Both the position numbers and the translations under genes were made by a program. From NCBI GenBank assembly GCA_025060275.1, contig JANXCJ010000031.1:1-16215 (forward strand): a DNA stretch of 16,215 nucleotides. Reading direction: 5' to 3'. The stretch comes from Bacteroidia bacterium (GTDB lineage Bacteria; Bacteroidota; Bacteroidia; SpSt-205). Below the pieces are notes generated by a model. That model had not been told where the DNA came from, did no database searches, and worked only from the letters and a program-made list of their open reading frames with translations. Position 1 is the stretch's first letter; every line of letters starts with the position of its first letter. Below, one piece after another: positions 6,704 through 13,807 of this stretch.

Positions 6704-9112
6704 GTGGCGGTGCAGGATAAGTATGAGGATAGGGAACAGAGGGGTATCTTATGGAGAAAGTTTTGCTTTTTAGTCAAGGTAGGAATAATAGGAATAGGCT
6801 GGGCGCAAGAAGGCTTCCTTCATCTACGAGTAGTTTCATCTGAAAACCAACCGCTTCCTTATGCGATTGTCTCTTTCATAGGCTCAGCCCGCCAAGAGAT
6901 AGCAGACTCTACTGCACAACTTTACCTGAAGCTACCTGTGGGGCGCTACCGCCTAAAAGTATCCCATGTAAATGCTAACCCTGTAGAAACAGAAGTATGG
7001 ATTCAGAAAGGCGCTACTACTGCCCTTACCATAGCCCTTCCTACTCGAGAGGTACTTACAGACTCTGTAGCTATAAAAGATACTCGTACGCTTCCTACTA
7101 CTTTACCTGTTACACCTTTTCTCCAACCTATTCCAATTCGCACGGAAGCCCTGCGTTTCATGCCCTCTCCTAAACCTGACATAGAGAGTCGCCTTGTACT
7201 TATGGGAGCGCTCTCTTCCAGTGAGTTATCATCCCAATACCGCGTGCGTGGAGGAAACTTTGATGAAAACCTTGTCTATGTGGGAGAAGTAGAGATTTAC
7301 CGCCCCTTTTCGGCTCGCAGCGGTCAGCAAGAAGGGCTTGGATTTACAAATCCCGCTCTCTTAGAAGAGGTTTTTTTCAGCACGGGGGGATTTGAGGCTC
7401 GCTTTGGTGATAAACTCTCCTCTGTCTTACAGGTTACTTACAAACGTCGTGAGCGACCTGAACGCACGATAGAGATTGGGCTTATGACACAAAGCTTATC
7501 TTTTAGTGGGAAAGTAGGTTCTATATATTACACTTTAGGAGGAAGGCGATTTACTTTAGGGTATCTCTTACGCACTTTACCTGTAAGAGGGCAATACCGC
7601 CCTGTTTTTTATGACGGGCAAGCGTATCTATGCTGGGTTCGCAAGGACACTACGGGACGAGAGGTTTGGCGCATAGAGGCTATTAGTATTGGGCTTCTCA
7701 ATCGGTATAGGCTTTTTCCTCAGACTGGAGAAGCTACCTTCGGCCTCATCAATGCAGCATTTCGTGTGCAGTTATACTTTGTAGGCACAGAAGAGCTACG
7801 GTACAGGACGGGACAGCAAGCTATCTCTATTACTTGGCGCCCATCACCTTACTTCCGACTTAGCCACCATTTCAGCTATTTTGGCAGCTTAGAGGATGAA
7901 ATAGTAGATGTAGAAGGTGCCTACCTCCTCGGGGAAGTGCAAACGGACTTAGGAAACGAGCTATACAACGAAATCACAGTACTGCGGGGAGCAGGTAGCC
8001 AAATTCGCCGAATTCGCAACTATTTAGACATTCATACGCTGTATGGAGAGCAACGAGGTGAGTGGTTTTGGGATTCTTCTCTTCGGCACCGCTTAGCATG
8101 GGGGTTGAGACTACAAGCAGAATCCTTCACAGACCAAGTATATGAATGGAGTGCCATAGACTCAGCCGATTATGTCAGAATGGACGAGCGCTACTTTGCC
8201 TTTCAGAGTTTTCACAATAGGAGAGCCTTAGGATTTGTGCAGCAGGGCTTTCGGTGGGGGAAATGGCGCATAGAAGCAGGGCTTAGGGGACATCATAGTA
8301 CTGCAAATCGGCAGTTCTTACTCTCACCTCGTTTTCAGCTTCTCTATCAGCCGAATGACCGAATTCAGTATAGGATGGGGATTGGACATTATGCGCAGCC
8401 CCCTTTTTATCGGGAGCTGAGAGGAATAGACTATGTGCTCATTCCCACTCTACGAGCCCAGCAGAGCCTGCAGGCTGTGATTGGGATGGATTATCGCTTT
8501 TCGCTTTGGAGTCGCTCTTTCAAGTATTTTGCAGAAGTGTATGCGAAATGGCTCTGGGACCTCATCCCCTACGAGATAGAGAATGTCCGCCTACGCTATT
8601 ATGGAATGAATGGGGTAAGAGGCTATGCATATGGATTAGACATGCGGTTAAATGGTGAATTCTTAGCGGGGGTAGATTCATGGGTCGCATTAGGAATACT
8701 CTCTACACGGGAGCAAATCCCCAAGGTAGGATGGATGCGTCGTCCCAGCGATCAGCGTGTAAGTTTTGCTTTTTATGTACAGGATGAACTCCCAACTAAT
8801 CCCCTATACAAAATGACCTTACAATTTATCTTTGCCACGGGTACTCCTTTTGGAGTACCGCGCCGTTTAGCCGCCCGCACTATTTTCCAAATGCCTTTTT
8901 ATAACCGGGTAGATATGGGGCTTAGCCGATTCTTTCCGATTGATAAGAAGTACCTTAGGTCTCTCTGGATAGGGCTGGATATCTTCAATTTGTTTCAGCG
9001 CTACAATGTAGTTAGCTATCAGTGGATAGCAGATGTATATGGGATAAGATGGGCTGTTCCGAATTACCTTTCTGCTCGGCTAGTGAGCTTGCGAGTGATA
9101 GGAGAGCTCTGA
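6704..9112 (+). CDS. TonB-dependent outer-membrane receptor with carboxypeptidase-regulatory-like N-terminus
   Basis: Outer-membrane gated channel energised by TonB/ExbBD; substrate unknown. With the GTG start at 6704 the product is 802 residues. Longer starts (ATG at 6632 or 6596) would put about 50-65 residues before the signal peptide and overlap dnaX, and GTG at 6710 is equally possible. The order is: a hydrophobic export signal (FCFLVKVGIIGIGWA, ending before QEGF); a beta-sandwich carboxypeptidase-regulatory-like domain (about 38-112; ending VGRYRLKVSHVNA...TALTIALPTRE); a plug domain (about 150-245) with YRVRGGNFDENLVYVGEVEIY (179-199) and FSTGGFEARFGDKLSSVLQV; then a barrel of alternating aromatic strands ending in LSARLVSLRVIGEL. 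It is shorter than SusC-type receptors and has no SusD neighbour, so a glycan system is not supported. Its 3' end overlaps ruvC antisense by 49 bp. Confidence 0.85.
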   Translation: MAVQDKYEDREQRGILWRKFCFLVKVGIIGIGWAQEGFLHLRVVSSENQPLPYAIVSFIGSARQEIADSTAQLYLKLPVGRYRLKVSHVNANPVETEVWIQKGATTALTIALPTREVLTDSVAIKDTRTLPTTLPVTPFLQPIPIRTEALRFMPSPKPDIESRLVLMGALSSSELSSQYRVRGGNFDENLVYVGEVEIYRPFSARSGQQEGLGFTNPALLEEVFFSTGGFEARFGDKLSSVLQVTYKRRERPERTIEIGLMTQSLSFSGKVGSIYYTLGGRRFTLGYLLRTLPVRGQYRPVFYDGQAYLCWVRKDTTGREVWRIEAISIGLLNRYRLFPQTGEATFGLINAAFRVQLYFVGTEELRYRTGQQAISITWRPSPYFRLSHHFSYFGSLEDEIVDVEGAYLLGEVQTDLGNELYNEITVLRGAGSQIRRIRNYLDIHTLYGEQRGEWFWDSSLRHRLAWGLRLQAESFTDQVYEWSAIDSADYVRMDERYFAFQSFHNRRALGFVQQGFRWGKWRIEAGLRGHHSTANRQFLLSPRFQLLYQPNDRIQYRMGIGHYAQPPFYRELRGIDYVLIPTLRAQQSLQAVIGMDYRFSLWSRSFKYFAEVYAKWLWDLIPYEIENVRLRYYGMNGVRGYAYGLDMRLNGEFLAGVDSWVALGILSTREQIPKVGWMRRPSDQRVSFAFYVQDELPTNPLYKMTLQFIFATGTPFGVPRRLAARTIFQMPFYNRVDMGLSRFFPIDKKYLRSLWIGLDIFNLFQRYNVVSYQWIADVYGIRWAVPNYLSARLVSLRVIGEL

Positions 9113-9588
9113 ATAAGACAGGCTGCAATCGCTATAGCTACTGCATCCGTGGCATGTTCGTTAGCAGGTAGAGAATACGGAGGAATAAGATAGTGATGAA
9201 GAACGGCTGCTACTTGCTCCTTGGAGGCATGGGCATTACCAGTAAGGACCTTTTTTATTTGCACTGCGGGGAGACTTATAGGAAACTTCCGATCCAGCGA
9301 AAGCAAAACACCTGCTACTAAGCCCTTCACAGTACCTAAGAGAAGAGCACTACGAATGCTTTTGCCCACAAAAGGCTCCTCTATGTAGAGGGCAGCCGCC
9401 GGGTCACACGTAATGAGAATTTCCCTAAGCCATGTGTAAGCCTTACTTAGCCTCTCTTCTACCTCTCCCCTTCTGAGCTGTATGAAGGAAGTACGCTTGA
9501 GGTGAAATTTCATCGGCAACTCTTGCTGAACCTCAGCAAATCCCAGCCCACAGCTGCCTATATCTAAACCTAACCAGCTTGTACTCAC
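9064..9588 (-). CDS. ruvC: crossover junction endodeoxyribonuclease RuvC
   Basis: Holliday junction resolvase that cuts four-way junctions after RuvAB branch migration. I prefer the GTG at 9588, which forms a GTGA overlap with the stop of the upstream phosphatase gene and gives 174 residues (MSTSWLGLDIG...). A GTG six codons earlier at 9606 is also possible. In the longer numbering the catalytic acids are D15 (LGLDIG), E76 (LYIEEPFVGKSIRSALLLG), H151 and D154 (NEHATDAVAIAI). The HxxD pair matches the Thermus RuvC active site rather than the DxxD of E. coli, so the enzyme should be intact. The motif KKVLTGNAHASKEQV (118-132) is also family-typical. The length is normal. It is co-transcribed with the SpoIIE phosphatase with no obvious functional link, and its last 49 bp overlap the receptor gene. 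Confidence 0.9.
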   Translation of the reverse strand: MSTSWLGLDIGSCGLGFAEVQQELPMKFHLKRTSFIQLRRGEVEERLSKAYTWLREILITCDPAAALYIEEPFVGKSIRSALLLGTVKGLVAGVLLSLDRKFPISLPAVQIKKVLTGNAHASKEQVAAVLHHYLIPPYSLPANEHATDAVAIAIAACLIQSSPITRKLTSRAER

Positions 9589-12500
9589 CAGACTCGCACT
9601 CCCCACATGGTTACATCATCTACCTGCTCACCCTCACCTGAGTAATCCTTCCATTCCTTCCAGCGTATGTTAAAGAGAGCACGGCGGCGAGGCATAGAAG
9701 ACTCATGAAGGGTCTCCAAAAGAAACTCCTTCAATTGTTTTGTACCAAACCGTTTCCCAGCAGGTCCGCCTGACTGATCTACTACCCCATCGGTGAAGAG
9801 GAAAAAAGTATCCCCCGGTTCCAGTTGAATCTCACATTCTGTGAAGAATCTTTCTTCTTCTAACTGCTCTCCCCCGATGGATTTCTTATCTGGCTTGATT
9901 TCTTTCAACTCTGTAGCTTGAATGTAATAGAGAGGAAGGTTCGCCCCTGCATAGACGAGCTTGTAAGTACCAGGGAAATAGCGTACAAGGGCTATATCCA
10001 TTCCATCCCGTGAAGGGGTTTCTTCTCCTTCTACATCCTGCCGCAAGATTTGCCTTACGCCTATATGGAGGTCATGCAGGATTTGTGCGGGGGAATAGAC
10101 TTGCCCTTTATTGATAATCTGATCCAGTAGGATACTACCGATAAGAGATATAAAGGCTCCTGGAACTCCGTGTCCCGTTCCGTCCGCTACCACGATAAAG
10201 TAACTATCTCCCGCACTGCTGAACCAGTAAAAGTCCCCTCCTACCCCATGCCGGTCCCTAGGACGCCATATGATGAAATAGTTGTCTTTACCTAAATACT
10301 TATCTAACAGGGAGTCTGCGGGAAGGATATTTTTTTGCATGCGCTTAGCATAGCGGATACTTTCACGGATATCTCGCATTGCCTCCTCTAACTCATGTTT
10401 TTGCTGCTCTAATTGAATGTAAGCCTCTTGGAGACGTCTGGCGTAGGCTTGCTGTTCCTCTTCTATGACAGAAGCTGCTGAGGAAGCTAATGCCCGCACA
10501 AAGTTTACCTCATCTAACTGCCACTCTCGGCGGGTGTAGCGCTGCTCTACACTTATGAGCCCTACTGTATTAGCCCCCACTCGTATTATTCCGTCTAAAA
10601 TACTGGCTACATTATTAGGCTTGAAGAGGGGAAGGGCTAGTTCTCTTGTGCGTAGGTCTGATAAGGCATCCACCACCGCAATTACATGCTCTCTCTCTAA
10701 GCTTTGAAAGTACATAGGATACAGAGAGCGACTTACTACGGTCCCTACCGCATGAGAATGGGTTTCTTTTTCTGCTACGGCTACACAGCGGGCGGTATTA
10801 CCTTCTTCGTAAAGCCATAGACTCACTCTGTGAGCCTTCAAGGTTTGAAGGGCTATTTCTGCTATCACTTGAAAGGCCTTTTCTACATTTCCCTCCCGCA
10901 GAGCCGAATGCGCTGCGAGTAGAGAGAGAGCATTTTGCTGCTCCTTGAGGCGGAACTCTTGCTCTTTTTGCTCAGTGATATCAAAGAGCACATTTATGGT
11001 TTTTAGGAGTATGGGGCGCTTATCCGAGCGAGAACGGTCTAATACCGGCGTACTGGACATAATAGCCCAATAGGACTGCCTAAGTGCCCCGGTTAGTTCT
11101 ACTTCTGCCTTCCATATCTGTCCAGAGAGCATGCTACGCCAGTGTCCCTGCAAAAGGACTAGAGGCTGTCTATCTGAGAAGAGTTTTCCATAATGCACAT
11201 TTAGAATTTCCTCTGGTGGGTAGCCCAAAGCTTCTAAAAGGCTTTGCGAGGCATACGTTATATTCCCTTCTCCATCTGTCTCAAATAGCCATGCTGCATT
11301 ATTGAGGGCCTCCAGCTGAGCGGACAAGCGCATTTGAGAAGCTCGGTAATTCTCATTACTTCTTCGCAGTTCCTCTGTATTCTCCCTTAGAAGTTGCTCT
11401 TGCTCTCGGGCTAACATAAGAGCACCCTGAATCTCTGCCTCCTGCTGCTTCTGGAGAGTAATATCAAAAGCTATGAGGATGTACTTATAGATTTGCCCAT
11501 CTGCTTGCCTGACAGGGGTAATTGTTTGTTGAAGCCAAATTTCATCTCCGTAGCGGGTTCGGTAAGAAACGACCTCCTGCCATATTTCACCTGCCTTGAG
11601 GCGTTCAAAGAGTAGGTTTACTACATTTTCTTCTTCTGAGCGGCGTAGCTGTTTGTAGGGAAGCCCTAGTAAATCTTCTGTGGTAGCACCAAAGAGTCGC
11701 AAGAAAGGGTCATTCACATAAATGATACGACCTTCTGGATTCATCTCAGCTACGAGGGCTGCCGCATTGATAGCTGTAATCTGACCGCGGAGTTCAGCCT
11801 GAGTGCGACGCATTTCTTCTGCGGAAGCCTCTAATTCTTCTATGTTCTGCCTAAGTTCCTCTTCTAAAGCTTGTGCTTGATTTAGGTAAGACAGAAGCTC
11901 TTGTTCTACGAGCTTACGATGTCCCTGCTGAAGAAGAAGAGAGGCTACCCTAGCTAAAAGGGCAAGATATTCAGTGTCTCTCAAGGGTGCTTCAGAGAAC
12001 CTCTCCACAAAGAATACCCCTGTATGTTCCTCATCCAGAAATATAGGAAACATCCATAAGGCATGGGAATGATGCTGTTTTAGATAGGTTTGAAGGGCAG
12101 GCACTTCGGGCAAATGCGGACCCGGAGAAGAAGAGAGATGCTTTCTTACCCACTGGGCTGCCTCTAACGGCAAATCTAAGCTATTAGAATGAGTAAGCAG
12201 GGAGGGGTCATACGCTTCTAAGCAGTGGAGTGAGTCTTGATTCTCTCCAAAGACCCAGAAGCTATACCGAGCTTCTGGGTCTAGGGTAGCAGCTACCTCA
12301 CAGATAGCAGATAGCCCTTCAATTACGTCACCCTTTTGAAGCGCAGGCATCTTGAGGAGGGTTTGAAGGGTTTGACGCTGCCGCAGAAGCCTTTCTACCT
12401 CCTGGGTGTATTCTACCTGTAGGTGCGAATACTGCTGACGCAGACGGCTAAGCGAGCTCTCCACTTCTTCTAAGCGCCGTTGAGCCATCGCAAGAGCCCT

Positions 12501-13775
12501 TTCTAGCTCTTGCACTTTTTGCGTAAGGTCTGGAAATCTTATCAGAGAAAGGAGGCCCTTCCGGCTTTTACCCTTTCTATAGGGAAGGAAGAAGTATAAA
12601 TAAGTCTCCCCCTGCACAGACACTTTACCTTGAGCTGCCTCACCCTTATCAAAGTATGTCTTCAATTCTAAACCGAGCTCACTGAGATTCTTCACTTCGC
12701 CTGCGAAGGGGAGCTGAAGGAAAAGATCATTTTTAAAGGAAAAGCTCTCATCTGGTGCAATCTCAGCAAGCGGGACAATATTCTGCAAGGCTCCGATTTC
12801 CAGCCGCAAGGCTTCCACCTGCTCAGTGAAGTGCTTCTCAGCCGCTTCAAGCTGCTGGAGAAGCTTCCGGTTTTCCTCTGTAAGTTTTTGAATATTTTGC
12901 TCTTGCTGTCGCTGAAAGCTAAATATCCCCTCCAATAAAGGGGCTGCCGGCCCTGCCGAAGAGAGATATTCACTAGATAAAGAGGGCGTCTTTTTTTCCG
13001 CTAAAGCCTCTAAAGTAGTAAAAGTCGCGTGCCAGCGGTGAAGAAGCTGATTGTAGCTCTGCACAAATAAGTTTAGGGGACCTTCATACGAAGGGATTTT
13101 TTCTCCTCGGGCGGCAGCTTCCATTATTTGGCGGAGTTGCTTAGACTCTTTTCTACCTATGAGGAGCAGAGCTATGATCCCTATTAGTCCTATTCCGCCG
13201 AGTATTACTGCTCCATAAAGCTTAGCTTTTTGAGTCTGTTGATCATAGACTGCTTGAATGAGAGAAGATTCTTTTTTGAGATATTCATGAAAGCGCTGTA
13301 TAGCTGTTTCTGCGGCTGCTATAAGAGCGGGATTTTCCATCTGGTACTGCTCAAATACGATAAAGTAATCCGTTTTCTCCTCACTTTTCTCCAAAGCTCT
13401 TCGCCAGCCTGTGTGCCGCTTCTCAAGGAGAAGAAGGCGTTCTACCAGCTCACGGAAAAGAGGTATCTGCCTCCCATGAGAAAGAGAAGCCTCAAGGGAC
13501 TTAAGGACTTCCTTGATATCAACATGGCGAAGGAGAGCAGGAGGAAGGGGCTGCCCACCTAACCTCTCCAGCAGAAGAGAGCGTAGTCGCATCTCTTGGA
13601 TCCATAGAGCTATCTCTACTCTTAGAAGAATTTGCTCAGCTTCTCGGACCTGATGAAGCTCACGAGAGGTCTCTTTTTCTAGCTTCTTCAACCATAGGCC
13701 CCAGAACACGCCCCCTAAGCCTATCAGAAGCATCCAAACTATCGCTATAGTTCGTAGTCGGCTTATCCCAGCCAT
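9585..13775 (-). CDS. membrane-anchored multi-sensor protein phosphatase, PPM/SpoIIE type (GAF, PAS, PAS, GAF)
   Basis: Signal-integrating serine/threonine phosphatase, probably acting on a STAS-type anti-anti-sigma factor or similar partner, 1396 residues. Order: helix 10-28; a helical extracytoplasmic sensor region (about 30-185); helix 187-207; coiled coil (about 287-330); a small beta-rich, PAS-like stretch (about 350-415); coiled coil (418-475); GAF (about 480-615); coiled coil; PAS (about 666-775, ending YILIAFDITLQKQQEAE); coiled coil; PAS (about 822-937, ending VLFDITEQKEQE); GAF (about 945-1105); coiled coil; and the catalytic domain (about 1145-1396). Phosphatase motifs are VGGDFYWF (D1181), ADGTGHGVPGAF (D1198), RDGMDIALV, LFTDGVVDQ (D1329) and QVDDVTMWGVRV (D1386/D1387), so all metal ligands are present. 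There is no histidine kinase core. The start is ATG, 32 bp after the neighbouring stop; the end overlaps ruvC by four bases. Confidence 0.92.
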   Translation of the reverse strand: MAGISRLRTIAIVWMLLIGLGGVFWGLWLKKLEKETSRELHQVREAEQILLRVEIALWIQEMRLRSLLLERLGGQPLPPALLRHVDIKEVLKSLEASLSHGRQIPLFRELVERLLLLEKRHTGWRRALEKSEEKTDYFIVFEQYQMENPALIAAAETAIQRFHEYLKKESSLIQAVYDQQTQKAKLYGAVILGGIGLIGIIALLLIGRKESKQLRQIMEAAARGEKIPSYEGPLNLFVQSYNQLLHRWHATFTTLEALAEKKTPSLSSEYLSSAGPAAPLLEGIFSFQRQQEQNIQKLTEENRKLLQQLEAAEKHFTEQVEALRLEIGALQNIVPLAEIAPDESFSFKNDLFLQLPFAGEVKNLSELGLELKTYFDKGEAAQGKVSVQGETYLYFFLPYRKGKSRKGLLSLIRFPDLTQKVQELERALAMAQRRLEEVESSLSRLRQQYSHLQVEYTQEVERLLRQRQTLQTLLKMPALQKGDVIEGLSAICEVAATLDPEARYSFWVFGENQDSLHCLEAYDPSLLTHSNSLDLPLEAAQWVRKHLSSSPGPHLPEVPALQTYLKQHHSHALWMFPIFLDEEHTGVFFVERFSEAPLRDTEYLALLARVASLLLQQGHRKLVEQELLSYLNQAQALEEELRQNIEELEASAEEMRRTQAELRGQITAINAAALVAEMNPEGRIIYVNDPFLRLFGATTEDLLGLPYKQLRRSEEENVVNLLFERLKAGEIWQEVVSYRTRYGDEIWLQQTITPVRQADGQIYKYILIAFDITLQKQQEAEIQGALMLAREQEQLLRENTEELRRSNENYRASQMRLSAQLEALNNAAWLFETDGEGNITYASQSLLEALGYPPEEILNVHYGKLFSDRQPLVLLQGHWRSMLSGQIWKAEVELTGALRQSYWAIMSSTPVLDRSRSDKRPILLKTINVLFDITEQKEQEFRLKEQQNALSLLAAHSALREGNVEKAFQVIAEIALQTLKAHRVSLWLYEEGNTARCVAVAEKETHSHAVGTVVSRSLYPMYFQSLEREHVIAVVDALSDLRTRELALPLFKPNNVASILDGIIRVGANTVGLISVEQRYTRREWQLDEVNFVRALASSAASVIEEEQQAYARRLQEAYIQLEQQKHELEEAMRDIRESIRYAKRMQKNILPADSLLDKYLGKDNYFIIWRPRDRHGVGGDFYWFSSAGDSYFIVVADGTGHGVPGAFISLIGSILLDQIINKGQVYSPAQILHDLHIGVRQILRQDVEGEETPSRDGMDIALVRYFPGTYKLVYAGANLPLYYIQATELKEIKPDKKSIGGEQLEEERFFTECEIQLEPGDTFFLFTDGVVDQSGGPAGKRFGTKQLKEFLLETLHESSMPRRRALFNIRWKEWKDYSGEGEQVDDVTMWGVRVW

Positions 13776-13780
13776 CTTTA

Positions 13781-13788
13781 CTAAAATA
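13781..13788 (-). promoter_or_regulatory. candidate -7 box for the SpoIIE phosphatase gene (TATTTTAG)
   Basis: In the 32-bp gap after the surface-protein gene, TATTTTAG (one base off TAnnTTTG) lies five bases before the ATG, directly following a T-rich TTTTTTG. It could be an internal promoter, but the gap is AT-rich and the match may be chance. No purine-rich ribosome binding site is visible. Confidence 0.25.
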
Positions 13789-13807
13789 CAAAAAACTTCG
13801 CTCTGGC

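Noticed and set aside
13230..13562. 110-residue plus-strand frame within the phosphatase gene
   Set aside because: It is antisense to a well-supported sensor region; no family features and Cys/Phe-rich composition typical of a shadow frame.
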